Below are positions 17,401 through 25,744 of a stretch of 64,000 bases of DNA, piece by piece. Source of the DNA: Pelagibius sp. Alg239-R121 (GTDB taxonomy: Bacteria; Pseudomonadota; Alphaproteobacteria; Kiloniellales; Kiloniellaceae); NCBI RefSeq assembly GCF_947331435.1, contig NZ_CAMZOF010000005.1:186001-250000 (forward strand), given 5' to 3'. Within the stretch, counting starts at the first letter, position 1; the number at the start of each line of letters is the position of its first letter. Both the position numbers and the translations under genes were made by a program. The notes beneath the pieces are model-generated. The model was given only the letters and a program-made list of their open reading frames with translations, had not been told where the DNA came from and made no database searches.

Positions 17401-17951
17401 CGCAATTCCGCTTCGTGCCGCCGCGAGTGCAGCCCGGTAATGCCTGCAGCTTCCTCCAGGATTGCCCGGCGGTTGGTTGGCTTGGCATTGATGATCTCGC
17501 CAACCCGGCCCTGACTGACCAGCGCCGTAGAGTGTGCGCCGCTGGCGGCATCGGCAAAGAGCAATTGGACGTCACGGGCGCGAACGTCTTTGCCGTTAAC
17601 TTTGTAGTTTGAGCCGCCACCTCGGGTGATGCGCCGGATGACTTCCAATTCGTCGGAGTCATTGAACATCGCTGGAGCTTTACGGTCCTGGTTGTTCAGC
17701 GACAGACAAACTTCGGCGACATTGCGGGCAGGGCGTGTTGCAGAGCCGGCAAAGATGACATCGTCCATCTCGCTGCCGCGCATTTTCTTGGCTGAGGTCT
17801 CGCCCATGACCCAGCGCAAGGCTTCGACAAGATTCGACTTGCCGCAGCCGTTCGGGCCCACGACTCCCGTCATTCCGCGCTCGATCAACAGATCGGTCGG
17901 ATCGACAAACGATTTAAAACCGCTCAGGTGGAGCTTCTTAAATTGCACCAC
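14487..17951 (-). CDS. smc: Chromosome partition protein SMC
   Basis: A 1154-residue ATPase for chromosome organisation, working with ScpA/ScpB. Head motifs: Walker A GPNGCGKSN (about residues 33-41), the Q-loop region, signature LLSGGEQALTALSLLF (about 1057), Walker B ICVLDEVDAPLDD. Between them are two long coiled coils flanking a hinge around residues 500-650 (LSVDGDEGRVPVVDKI through GDLWRWDGLIIKADAP). The start is GTG-GTG (MVQFKKLHLSGFKSFVD), matching alphaproteobacterial SMC ends. It lies downstream of the dsbA-like gene on the same strand, in the order dciA, dsbA-like, smc, a conserved alphaproteobacterial arrangement. Confidence 0.96.
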   Translation of the reverse strand: MVQFKKLHLSGFKSFVDPTDLLIERGMTGVVGPNGCGKSNLVEALRWVMGETSAKKMRGSEMDDVIFAGSATRPARNVAEVCLSLNNQDRKAPAMFNDSDELEVIRRITRGGGSNYKVNGKDVRARDVQLLFADAASGAHSTALVSQGRVGEIINAKPTNRRAILEEAAGITGLHSRRHEAELRLKAAETNLERLDDVIVTLEAQLASLKKQARQASRYRNIADHIRRNEAILFHLDAKSARQEVEDSKTKLRACELAVGHATQKTAALSSAQVDVVAAMPKLRQDEAEAAAALQRLLVDRENLDREVNQAKNAKAEAEQRLQQLEADRERAASLDRDAAAAQDRLEQERSELLAAAEGEKDAHKNAEKQRNATAEQVAASEQVLGDLSQRVAGDEANATALKRTIADLTSRYERVKQQAESIAKQRDSLQVAREADNELSIAEATLAEAEELMKSCRADAEACEQRLAAARSAESTAREAYQGKENLRTKLDAEMAALSAVLSVDGDEGRVPVVDKISVATGYEKAFGASLGDDLSASTDQDAAVHWAELPPLSEPPKLPQGVEPLLSKVTNPGPLARRLTQIGVVENAADGEKRQRNLAVGQRLVTAEGDLWRWDGLIIKADAPSAAAIRLEQRNRLKVLKSGYDEAVQASEAAKLQHRDTREVLEREQTGEREARKALNASFNSVNLARTRQADLAKKSATVTSRLAALDESAGRIEGDLKDATDALASAQSDQKALPDLETERSKLSELRADLAEKRARLAEQHSLVERLLREAEARAQRLLSIENEKKTWIRRAEESGVHIADLAQRHQRAQQEIEVWAAKPVELEGKRDALVNLIEKAEEKRKAAADILAKGETRQAEADRILKEAEQSLAGAREDRVRAESAVAQANLGLETIIERTRERLGCGLDEVLEIAELDPSQDLPARDDIENKLSRLSRERENIGPVNLRAEAEARELDEQIVGMQNERNDLIAAIARLRQGIASLNKEGRERLLAAFEVVDAHFSELFVRLFGGGRAHLKLTEADDPLQAGLEIMASPPGKRLQIMSLLSGGEQALTALSLLFAVFLTNPAPICVLDEVDAPLDDANVDRFCSLVEELTQNSSTRFLVISHHRMTMARVDRLFGVTMSERGISQLVSVDLEAAEGFRETA

Positions 17952-18027
17952 GCCCGGATTATTCCCCCGAACTCGCTGGTGCGAAGCGGACCGGTTTGTC
18001 CGCCCGCACCCTTTCAGACCCTAAGTA

Positions 18028-18648
18028 TCAGGCCTCGTTCTGTAAAAGCTCGTCAAAACGCTTGTAGTCCAACGCGCCGCTCTGGAGTTGGCCATTGATC
18101 AAGAAACTTGGTGTGGAATTGACGTTATAAGTGTTGGCTGCGTCCTGCCGGCGCTCGAGAATCTTGTTCATTTCAGCTTCATCGTTGAAACACTTATCGA
18201 ACTGTTCCTGATTGATGCCCGCAAGCGCCGAGATCTGCGCCAATGCCTTGACCGGATCCGAAGATCGCGCCCATTGCTGCATGGACTTCATCAGGATTTC
18301 GATAAAGCCGAAATGACGGTCGCCTTCGAGGCAGTTACTGACGGCGGCGGCACGCAAACCAAGGCCGTCGAGTGGGAAGTGGCGGAACACCAACTTGGCT
18401 TTGCCGGTGTCAATCCACTGCTTCTTGATCTCCGGATAGGTGTTGGCGTGAAAGGCTGCACAATGCGGGCAGGTCAGAGATGCATATTCGACGATCGTAA
18501 TCGGCGCATCCGCCTGGCCGATAATGCGGTCGTCTTCGTAAAGCGTAACATCCTCTGCACGGGCAGAAGAGACCCGCAATCCAAAGGAACTCCCCACCGC
18601 AAGCGCAGAAACGGCCGCCGTCGTCGTCAGTATCTTCCGTCTATTCAT
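18028..18648 (-). CDS. DsbA-family thiol:disulfide oxidoreductase
   Basis: A 206-residue periplasmic protein with an N-terminal export signal beginning MNRRKILTTTAAVSALAVG; the twin arginine suggests possible Tat export. The thioredoxin fold has the active site TCPHC (DsbA-type CPHC) and the cis-proline segment NSTPSFLING, with a helical insertion between. It would oxidise or isomerise disulfides in exported proteins. The ATG at 18648 or the one at 18651 can serve as start; GGTGG lies upstream of both. Resembles the DSBA/DsbG-like protein that sits between DUF721 and smc in many alphaproteobacteria; BdbD-like by length. Confidence 0.9.
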   Translation of the reverse strand: MNRRKILTTTAAVSALAVGSSFGLRVSSARAEDVTLYEDDRIIGQADAPITIVEYASLTCPHCAAFHANTYPEIKKQWIDTGKAKLVFRHFPLDGLGLRAAAVSNCLEGDRHFGFIEILMKSMQQWARSSDPVKALAQISALAGINQEQFDKCFNDEAEMNKILERRQDAANTYNVNSTPSFLINGQLQSGALDYKRFDELLQNEA

Positions 18649-18888
18649 CATCCACCCACCATATGTTGTGTATGCTAGTGACGCCAATCCGATTCGACAA
18701 GCGTCCTGTTTTGGACGATCCCCGCCGTAGTCGAACGTGACAATATGGCGGTATTTGGGCGTTCACATGCCATCTGTCCAGCAGAGATCTGCGAGTCCGC
18801 GTCACTTAATTGGAAATGGGTCCGAATTGCCAAGTTTGAAGACTCTTAGATCGCGATGGTCTTGGCGATGAAATTTAGAGGCTTCAAG

Positions 18889-19431
18889 TTACTTTTGGGG
18901 TCGGCCGAAAACGGCTGCACCGAGGTCAGCAAGAGCCTTGCGCAGATCCTCGTCCTCAATGTCCGAGACTTTCACCTCCAGCGCAGATTTGTCCGTATCG
19001 CTCAGGATTTTGGCCCTTTGGCCGGGCTGTTTCCCACCGTCGAGCACGGGGCCTTGCTGCAACTTGAACCTGGCGACAGCCCGATAGCCAAAATGCGCGT
19101 TGATACGCTCCAGGAGCTGCTGTTCGAGGTAAACCAGTTCGGTTGCGAAGCCGCTTTCCACCCGTAAGGTCAGCGTTCCCTCGCGCCGCTCACTGCTGCG
19201 CTTGAAGGCTAGATGCTTAGGAATGCAGCGGCGGGCGATATCCTCACCGACGATCGAGCTCCAATCATTGATAAGGCTGCCTTCAGCAAACCCGCGCTTA
19301 CCGAGGATCTTTTTTGTTATTGCGGGAAGAGCTTGAGCGAGGGCTTTGGGGGCGCCGCCACGACGTTTGGCCTTCATAACAGCCCGCTTCGCGCCTGCCT
19401 TGCCGCTTTCCTGCTTGTGATTGCTGTTCAT
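18889..19431 (-). CDS. dciA: DciA/DUF721 family protein
   Basis: A 180-residue protein with a basic N-terminal tail (K/R rich to about residue 35), then the DUF721 core: LINDWSSIVGEDIARRCIP, followed by GTLTLRVESGFATEL and QQLLERINAHFGYRAV. DciA is the replicative helicase loader/operator used by bacteria that lack DnaC or DnaI. The C-terminal 50 residues are charged and less conserved. It is divergent from mutY with about 100 bases between, and followed by the dsbA-like gene after a 240-base gap in which no gene is seen. Confidence 0.88.
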   Translation of the reverse strand: MNSNHKQESGKAGAKRAVMKAKRRGGAPKALAQALPAITKKILGKRGFAEGSLINDWSSIVGEDIARRCIPKHLAFKRSSERREGTLTLRVESGFATELVYLEQQLLERINAHFGYRAVARFKLQQGPVLDGGKQPGQRAKILSDTDKSALEVKVSDIEDEDLRKALADLGAAVFGRPQK

Positions 19432-19531
19432 TTGGCTTTTCTTGGGTAAGGATTCTTTGAGTTAAGCGGTTGCAGGTGGCGCGGTCAGCACGGCTGTTTT
19501 CTACAAGTCTCTTGTTAGTATAGTGCCGGGT

Positions 19532-20698
19532 ATGACAAACACCACACGCGATAGCAATTCCGGACCCACGCCCATTAAGCTCCGTAAGACTGCAGGGCAA
19601 GACGGCGCCATGTTCGCGCCGAAGCTTTTGCGGTGGTACGACGTTCACGCACGGGAGCTGCCTTGGCGCATTCCACCCTGTAAGGCCGCCGGCACCCGCA
19701 AAGGCGAACCCGGCCAGAACAACCAGCTGGCCGACCCTTATAAAGTCTGGCTCAGCGAAATTATGCTTCAGCAGACCACGGTTGCTGCGGTCGAGCCCTA
19801 TTTCAGGAATTTCACCGAGCGTTGGCCTAGGGTGGAGGATTTGGCGGTTGCGTCGCTCGACGATGTTTTGACTGCCTGGGCCGGCCTCGGCTACTACGCC
19901 AGAGCTCGTAATCTCCATAAGTGTGCCCGATTTATCAGGAACGACTTGGGTGGACGCTTCCCGGATACCGAGGACGGGCTGCTCAAGCTGCCTGGTGTCG
20001 GACCCTACACGGCCGCGGCAATTGCGGCGATCGCGTTTGACCGGCCTGCCACGGTCGTAGACGGCAATGTGGAGCGCGTCATTTCGCGGCTCTTTGCTCT
20101 GGCCGACCCATTGCCTGCCGTAAAGCCGGAGATGAAGCGTCGCGCGGCATCGCTGACACCGCAGGAACGGCCGGGTGATTTTGCCCAGGCTATGATGGAT
20201 CTCGGCGCGACGATCTGTGTGCCCAGATCGCCGAAGTGCATGCTCTGTCCGCTATCCGAGCCTTGTCAGGCGCGGACCGAAGGAATTGCAGAGACCTTGC
20301 CGCGCAAGGCGCCAAAGCCCGAACGCCCAACCCGTCGGGCTGTGGCTTTCTGGGCTCAGCGGCCGGACGGGAGTATCCTTCTGCGGCGTCGTGCACCCGA
20401 AGGATTGCTGGGTGGAATGATGGAGATCCCCTCGACTCCCTGGAGGGAAGACACCTGGAGCGAGGGCGAGGCCATGAGTCACTCACCCTACGCCGCAGAA
20501 TGGCGCGAACTGCCTGGTATGGTGCGGCACACCTTCACACATTTCCATTTCGAGATCGACGTCTGGGCCGGTCAGGTTGCCCGTGATACCGAGGCATTGC
20601 CCGAAAGCAAATGGGTGCCGCTCGAAGGTTTGGCAAACGAGGCACTGCCCAGCGTCATGCGCAAGATCATCAAGCTGGCCTTGAAGCAGACGGCGTAA
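19532..20698 (+). CDS. mutY: A/G-specific adenine glycosylase MutY
   Basis: A 388-residue base-excision repair enzyme removing adenine opposite 8-oxoguanine. It has the catalytic-helix segment SEIMLQQTTVAAVEPYF, the helix-hairpin-helix LPGVGPYTAAAIAAIAF with the catalytic Asp in VVDGNVERV, the [4Fe-4S] cysteines C-x6-C-x2-C-x5-C (CVPRSPKCMLCPLSEPC) and a NUDIX-like C-terminal domain (LLRRRAPEGLLGGMMEIPST). Between LPW and DPYKVW there is an extra stretch of about 20 residues rich in K, G, Q and N compared with Escherichia coli MutY. ATG 19532 is chosen; GTG 19523 is an alternative, neither with a clear RBS. It converges on the cytochrome oxidase operon with only 11 bases between. Confidence 0.95.
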   Translation: MTNTTRDSNSGPTPIKLRKTAGQDGAMFAPKLLRWYDVHARELPWRIPPCKAAGTRKGEPGQNNQLADPYKVWLSEIMLQQTTVAAVEPYFRNFTERWPRVEDLAVASLDDVLTAWAGLGYYARARNLHKCARFIRNDLGGRFPDTEDGLLKLPGVGPYTAAAIAAIAFDRPATVVDGNVERVISRLFALADPLPAVKPEMKRRAASLTPQERPGDFAQAMMDLGATICVPRSPKCMLCPLSEPCQARTEGIAETLPRKAPKPERPTRRAVAFWAQRPDGSILLRRRAPEGLLGGMMEIPSTPWREDTWSEGEAMSHSPYAAEWRELPGMVRHTFTHFHFEIDVWAGQVARDTEALPESKWVPLEGLANEALPSVMRKIIKLALKQTA

Positions 20699-20709
20699 CC
20701 GGTGCTTCG

Positions 20710-21063
20710 CTATGATCCCTGTGCAAAGAAGGTGATCCGCGTAAACCAGGTATGGTCGGATTCCAATGTCATAAGCGCAACGAACACAAGCAAGACCGAA
20801 GGCGGCACCAGGATCGCATAGACGATCGCCAAACGTTCCCAAATCATATGCATAAAGACGGCAATTATGAGTCCGGCCTTCAGCAGCATGAAGACGAGGA
20901 TGAGGAACCACCTAAGATAGCCTTCGAACTGCATGTAATCGACCATGTAGGACAAGGCGCTCAGGACGAACAACAATCCCCAGATCTTGAAGTATATGCC
21001 GATCGGATGCTGTTGGCCTTCCGTCGTTGCCGTTCCCTGCGGCTTAGCATCTGCGTGGGCCAT
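20710..21063 (-). CDS. Cytochrome c oxidase subunit IV family protein
   Basis: A 117-residue membrane protein with three helices (GLLFVLSALSYMVDYMQF, LILVFMLLKAGLIIAVFMHM, YAILVPPSVLLVFVALMT). The FMHMIWE motif in the second helix is typical of the small prokaryotic subunit IV (COX4_pro/CyoD-like) of heme-copper oxidases. It is the last gene of the oxidase operon, 12 bases after the larger subunit III gene. Such subunits stabilise the complex and are not catalytic. Confidence 0.85.
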   Translation of the reverse strand: MAHADAKPQGTATTEGQQHPIGIYFKIWGLLFVLSALSYMVDYMQFEGYLRWFLILVFMLLKAGLIIAVFMHMIWERLAIVYAILVPPSVLLVFVALMTLESDHTWFTRITFFAQGS

Positions 21064-21075
21064 GACGTGTCTTTC

Positions 21076-21774
21076 CTACCAAAGATAGAAGAATGCGAAG
21101 ATGAAGACCCAGACCAGGTCTACGAAGTGCCAGTAGAGTCCGGCAATCTCGACGATCTCGTAGTTGCCTTTCCTGTCGCAGTCGCCCCGCAGGACCTTGA
21201 AGGCTATGTAAAACAGGTAGATCACGCCGCCCGAAACATGCAGGCCGTGAAAGCCCGTGATCATGAAGAAGGTTGAGCCGAATTGGGCGGCGCCGAAGGG
21301 ATTGCCCCAGGGCCGCACACCTTCCTCGACAATCAGCTTGGTCCACTCAAAAGCCTGCATACCGACGAAGGACAATCCCAACAATGCGGTCGCGAACATT
21401 AGGTAAAAGGTTACCTTGCGATTTTGGCGATAACCGAAATTCACCGCCATGGCCATGGTGCCGCTGCTGCTGATCAGGATGAAGGTCATGATCGCGATCA
21501 GAAGCAGGGGAACCTCGACGCCGCCGACGTGAAGGGCAAAAACCTCGCTCGGGTTGGGCCAGGCCACCGTCGTCGAATTGCGCACGGTCATATAGCCGAT
21601 AAGGAAGCAACTGAAGACGAAGGTGTCGCTGAGCAGGAAGATCCACATCAGCGCCTTGCCCCATGGAACTTTCTTAAAGGCGCGTTGATCCGAAGACCAA
21701 TCGGAGACCGCGCCCTGCCAGCCTTCCTCAAGCGTGAGGCCGGCTCCGGTGTTCGATGACGCAGACTGTGCCAT
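21076..21774 (-). CDS. Cytochrome c oxidase subunit III (second copy in operon)
   Basis: A 232-residue protein with six or so membrane helices: GKALMWIFLLSDTFVFSCFL, then a helix after VPLLLIAIMTFILISSSGTM, and the conserved end of the family, TGFHGLHVSGGVIYLFY and IAGLYWHFVDLVWVFIFAFFY. The GFHGLHV and YWHFVDLVW motifs define heme-copper oxidase subunit III. No fusion to other subunits is seen. It follows a shorter, more divergent subunit III gene; together they match the arrangement I recall for alternative coxMNOP operons. Confidence 0.92.
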   Translation of the reverse strand: MAQSASSNTGAGLTLEEGWQGAVSDWSSDQRAFKKVPWGKALMWIFLLSDTFVFSCFLIGYMTVRNSTTVAWPNPSEVFALHVGGVEVPLLLIAIMTFILISSSGTMAMAVNFGYRQNRKVTFYLMFATALLGLSFVGMQAFEWTKLIVEEGVRPWGNPFGAAQFGSTFFMITGFHGLHVSGGVIYLFYIAFKVLRGDCDRKGNYEIVEIAGLYWHFVDLVWVFIFAFFYLW

Positions 21775-21814
21775 ATGCTCTAATCCTCTTTAGACCAGCG
21801 ACAGCGGGTTAGGC

Positions 21815-22465
21815 TTAAAATGCCCGGCAAATGATCGGTAAAGATCCCCCCGGGAAAAACAACAGGCCGAACAGAGCCAGCCAGATAATGAACAGAAAAT
21901 GCCAGTACGCGGTGCAGAGCTCTACACTTCGGCAGATGACGGCCGGATTGGATCCACGCCGCAGCTTGAGGACGGTCCGGCCCCAGACCACAAGCCCGCC
22001 CAGTAGATGAAGTCCGTGCAGACCGGTGATCAGAATGAAAAATTCGTTGGCCGGGTTTCTTGGGTCGAGCGCATTTCCCGTCTGCAGCTGGTGCCAGGAC
22101 AGCAGTTGGCCGGCAAGAAACAGAAGGGTGAAAAACCCACCGGCGTAGAGCGCTTTTTGAACGCTGGGTGTCTCGCCGCGCCGCGCACAAACGGTCGCCC
22201 TTTGAAAGGCGACTGAACTGAACAGCAGGACCGCCGCGTTTGACCACAGCAACCAGGTCTCGGGCAGCGGCCGCCAGACCTCGTAAGCCATGCGCTCGGC
22301 ATAAGACACCGTCAGCAGCGAGAATATGACCGTGCCGACCGCAAAGAAGAACCGGAGAGCAAGCTTCTTCTGCGGCAGATGAAAGGATCTGCCGCTGTGA
22401 AGTTGCTCAACCTGATCCGATAGCGGGAGCCAGGGTTTGTCAACAATCTGGTGAAAGATCGTCAC
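21815..22465 (-). CDS. Cytochrome c oxidase subunit III-like protein (first copy)
   Basis: A 216-residue membrane protein that keeps the subunit III ending, TGLHGLHLLGGLVVWGR and AYWHFLFIIWLALFGLLFF, but has a diverged N-terminal half and lacks the aspartate of the usual YWHFVDxVW motif (here YWHFLFIIW). It starts with GTG at 22465, overlapping the subunit I stop codon (GTGA), which couples its translation to subunit I. Two non-identical subunit III genes in one operon suggest either a hetero-subunit complex or divided function. Confidence 0.88.
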   Translation of the reverse strand: MTIFHQIVDKPWLPLSDQVEQLHSGRSFHLPQKKLALRFFFAVGTVIFSLLTVSYAERMAYEVWRPLPETWLLWSNAAVLLFSSVAFQRATVCARRGETPSVQKALYAGGFFTLLFLAGQLLSWHQLQTGNALDPRNPANEFFILITGLHGLHLLGGLVVWGRTVLKLRRGSNPAVICRSVELCTAYWHFLFIIWLALFGLLFFPGGSLPIICRAF

Positions 22466-24297
22466 TTGTTCGCTTCCATCACGCCAGCTGCCTGTCCGGC
22501 TGGGACGGGCCCTCCGCCGATAGGCTGTGGATCGTCGGTGTCGCCGACCTGGTCAGGTGGCAGGTTTTGCGGCACGTAATCACGCCCGGCACCCGGCACA
22601 CTGTAGTCGTAGGCCCAGCGGTAGACGATTGGAAGACTTGGCCCCCAGTTGCCGTGCACGGGCGGTTTTTGAGGTGTCTGCCATTCCAGGCTGGCCGAAC
22701 TCCACGGGTTCTGTGACGATTTCCTGCCTTTCATGAAGCTGTGAATCATGTTGTACAGAAATACCAGTTGTGCGAAGCCAACAACCAATGCGGCCACGGT
22801 GATAAAGGCGTTCAGGGTTTCTGCCGATTCTGGAATGAAGGTGGTGTCGCCGAGTTCGTAGTATCGGCGCGGAACACCGATGAAACCCAGATAGTGCATC
22901 GGAAAATAGATGAGATAGGCGCCCAGGAAGGTCACCCAGAAATGGAACTGGCCCATCCCCTCGTTCAGCATGCGCCCGGTCATCAGCGGATACCAATGAT
23001 AAATCGCACCGAAGATCACTAGGATCGGGGCCACGCCCATCACCATGTGAAAGTGCGCGACGACGAACATGGTATCCGATAGCGGAACATCGACAACGAC
23101 ATTACCCAGGAACAATCCGGTGATACCGCCATTCACGAAGGTGACGATAAAGCCGATCGAAAACAGCATCGGCAGTGTCAAATGTATGTCGGCTTGCCAC
23201 AGCGTGAGTACCCAGTTGTAGACTTTGATGGCCGTGGGCACCGCGATGATCAGCGTCGTCGTGGCAAAGAAGAATCCAAAGTAAGGGTTCATACCGCTGA
23301 CGAACATGTGGTGAGCCCAGACGACGAAGCTCAGTCCGCCGATCGCGAGTATCGCCCAGACCATCATGCGGTACCCGAAGATGCTTTTCCTGGCATGGGT
23401 CGCGAGCAGATCGGAGACAATCCCGAAAGCCGGCAGGGCAACGATGTAGACTTCCGGGTGACCAAAGAACCAGAAAAGGTGCTGAAACAGCAGCGGGCTT
23501 CCGCCGCCGTATTCGAGTTGCTCACCCAGCTCGACAATGGTCGGCATGAAAAAGCTTGTGCCCAGTACCTTGTCGAGCAGCATCATGACGCCGCCGACGA
23601 AGAGGGCGGGAAAAGCCAGTAGACCGAGGATTGATGCAGTAACGATACCCCAGACCGTTAAAGGCAGGCGCATCAGGGTCATGCCACGTGTCCGACCCTG
23701 CAGTGCGGTGGTTACGTAATTCAGCCCGCCCATTGTGAAGGCGACGATGAAGATCACCAGCGATGCCAGCATCAGGACGATGCCGTATTCTTGGCCAGGC
23801 GTACCCGAGAGAATGGCTTGGGGTGGATAGAGGGTCCACCCGGCACCGGTGGGTCCTCCCGGCACGAAGAAGCTCGCCATCAACACCAGAACGGCCAGCA
23901 GGTAGACCCAGAAACTCAACATATTGAGATAGGGGAAAACCATGTCCCGCGCGCCGACCATCAGCGGTATGAGGTAGTTGCCGAATCCGCCGAGGAAGAG
24001 CGCGGTCAGCAGGTAAATCACCATGATCATCCCATGCATGGTGATGAACTGGTAGTAATCTGCCTCATCGATGAAGGAAAAGGTTTCCGGGAAACCCAGC
24101 TGCAAGCGCATCAGCCAGGACAACACCAGCGCCACCATTCCGACAGCGAGCGCCGTCATAGAATACTGGATCGCTATGACCTTGTGATCCTGGCTCCAAA
24201 TGTACTTGGTAATGAAGCTCTGCGGATCGTGAAGTTCGGTATCTTCGACTTCAGCAGGCGGCACGTAACCAGCATCGGTAGGTGCGATATTGGCCAT
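22462..24297 (-). CDS. Cytochrome c oxidase subunit I, aa3 type
   Basis: A 611-residue catalytic subunit with about 12 membrane helices. Heme and CuB ligands are visible: low-spin heme His in ITMHGMIMV, CuB His and the cross-linked Tyr in GHPEVYIVAL, the CuB pair in WAHHMFVSGM, and the two heme histidines in VAHFHMVMG. The Glu in GHPEVY marks a type A1 oxidase with a D channel. The start ATG at 24297 has GAGGG seven bases upstream. It follows subunit II by 33 bases. It reduces oxygen to water in the inner membrane with proton pumping. Confidence 0.95.
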   Translation of the reverse strand: MANIAPTDAGYVPPAEVEDTELHDPQSFITKYIWSQDHKVIAIQYSMTALAVGMVALVLSWLMRLQLGFPETFSFIDEADYYQFITMHGMIMVIYLLTALFLGGFGNYLIPLMVGARDMVFPYLNMLSFWVYLLAVLVLMASFFVPGGPTGAGWTLYPPQAILSGTPGQEYGIVLMLASLVIFIVAFTMGGLNYVTTALQGRTRGMTLMRLPLTVWGIVTASILGLLAFPALFVGGVMMLLDKVLGTSFFMPTIVELGEQLEYGGGSPLLFQHLFWFFGHPEVYIVALPAFGIVSDLLATHARKSIFGYRMMVWAILAIGGLSFVVWAHHMFVSGMNPYFGFFFATTTLIIAVPTAIKVYNWVLTLWQADIHLTLPMLFSIGFIVTFVNGGITGLFLGNVVVDVPLSDTMFVVAHFHMVMGVAPILVIFGAIYHWYPLMTGRMLNEGMGQFHFWVTFLGAYLIYFPMHYLGFIGVPRRYYELGDTTFIPESAETLNAFITVAALVVGFAQLVFLYNMIHSFMKGRKSSQNPWSSASLEWQTPQKPPVHGNWGPSLPIVYRWAYDYSVPGAGRDYVPQNLPPDQVGDTDDPQPIGGGPVPAGQAAGVMEANK

Positions 24298-24330
24298 CAA
24301 AACACCCTCTTCGCTTGTTTTTGTTAGGCT

Positions 24331-25233
24331 TTACTGGATGGGTTTCGCGGTATCCTCGTTCACAACCAAACTAACCTTTTTCTCAAAGCCATCCCCGGTT
24401 GGCGTGCCGAGTCCGGCTTGCTGTTTTTCTTCAGCCTTCGCGCGAGCCGCCAGCTCAGCAAAGGTTTCTTGCTCGGACATCCATTCGTCGTATTCGGCCG
24501 CGTTGTCGACTATGACTGTGCCACGCATGATGTGGTGGCCGGTCCCGCAGAGTTCTGCGCAGAGGATATCGAATGCGCCGGTGCGTGTCGGAGTCAGCCA
24601 GAAAAATGTTACCGCGCCGGGCACAAGATCCATCTTGGCGCGGAACTGCGGCACGTAAAAATCATGCAGGACGTCGATCGAACGGAGCAGCATCTTCACT
24701 GGGCGGTCGATCGGCAGATGCAGATCGTCACCTTCCACAAGGATATCGTCTTGGCCGTTGGGGTCGTTCGGATTTACGCCGAAAGGATTATCTGAATCGA
24801 TCAAGCGGGCGTCAGACGTGCCCAGTACGCCGTCTTCTCCAGGATAGCGATAGCTCCACTGCCACTGCTGCCCCAAAACTTCGACGACGTCTGCGTCTTC
24901 GGGAACCGAAACATACTGATTCCACACGAAGAGGCCCGGGGCCAGCATGCCAGCGACACCAATTGCGGTGAGCCCGGTCAGCCACCATTCCAGCTTCTTG
25001 TTTTCCGGTTCGTAGGTCGCACGGCGGCCTTCCTTGTGCTGGAACTTGAGCACACAGTAAGCCATGAAGAGGATGACGGCGACAAAAACGGTGCCGGTAA
25101 TCCAAAAGGTAATGATGATCGTGTCGTCTATGTAACCCCAGTTGGACGCAATTGGCGTCCACCACCAGGGACTCATGAAATGAAATACGACTGAACCGAC
25201 AACGATCAGAATCAGTATGACTGCCACAACCAT
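24331..25233 (-). CDS. Cytochrome c oxidase subunit II
   Basis: A 300-residue subunit with two N-terminal membrane helices (about 1-20 and 40-62; a third hydrophobic stretch near 88-105) and a periplasmic CuA domain. CuA ligands: His in DVLHDFYVP, Cys-x3-Cys in CAELCGTGHHIM, with the His and Met of the same motif. WQWSYRYPGEDG is the aromatic cluster that receives electrons. There is no C-terminal cytochrome c domain, so it is not a caa3 type. It lacks an obvious lipobox. GGGGA lies about nine bases before the ATG at 25233; a GTG at 25239 is an alternative. First gene of the five-gene oxidase operon. Confidence 0.94.
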   Translation of the reverse strand: MVVAVILILIVVGSVVFHFMSPWWWTPIASNWGYIDDTIIITFWITGTVFVAVILFMAYCVLKFQHKEGRRATYEPENKKLEWWLTGLTAIGVAGMLAPGLFVWNQYVSVPEDADVVEVLGQQWQWSYRYPGEDGVLGTSDARLIDSDNPFGVNPNDPNGQDDILVEGDDLHLPIDRPVKMLLRSIDVLHDFYVPQFRAKMDLVPGAVTFFWLTPTRTGAFDILCAELCGTGHHIMRGTVIVDNAAEYDEWMSEQETFAELAARAKAEEKQQAGLGTPTGDGFEKKVSLVVNEDTAKPIQ

Positions 25234-25744
25234 TCGCACAAGTCCCCACGCCCAACGTTACAAGACACGAATACCAACGAACTGAATTTTAGGCTCTGGG
25301 TCCTATAGTAGGGCAAATATTCAAATTGGTCTAGGCGCTGAGTTTCGAGTCGATTTTTCTAGGTTGATTGTGATCATGATCTTTGATGACTTTTTGGATA
25401 AATAGAAGTCTACGAATTTGATCATTCGACTCCAAAATACAGAGTGCGATTCCTTTGAGTATTTTGCAGGTATTTTGAGCACAAAGGATAGGCGCACAGA
25501 TCCTGTCCGGTCGCATGCCACTCAAAATTCGATCAAGTCCAGATGAACTCGAACATTAGTTTTTTTGCAATAAAGACAATTCGTTATTTCGAATCTTGGG
25601 CGCTGATCATTGTTTGGACTCGCTCGTTGCGCCGTCCTGTCGATCCTTCGCTCGCTTTGTGTTACCATGCAACGAAAAGACGGACAGCGATTGGCGGGAA
25701 TATCAAGCCAATTCAGGTCCGAACGGTGAGTGGTGGTCGATCTG
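25234..25744. other. AT-rich divergent promoter region, cox operon and ctaB
   Basis: No gene is supported in these 511 bases. The region must contain the promoters of the leftward oxidase operon and the rightward heme O synthase gene. It is AT-rich and holds five GANTC sites (25347, 25428, 25448, 25591, 25617) and a GATCATGATC palindrome at 25372-25381. No known operator could be assigned. Confidence 0.5.

Noticed and set aside
25372-25384. 13-mer GATCATGATCTTT also found at 33547-33559
   Set aside because: In 64 kb tens of 13-mer pairs are expected by chance, and the flanks do not match.
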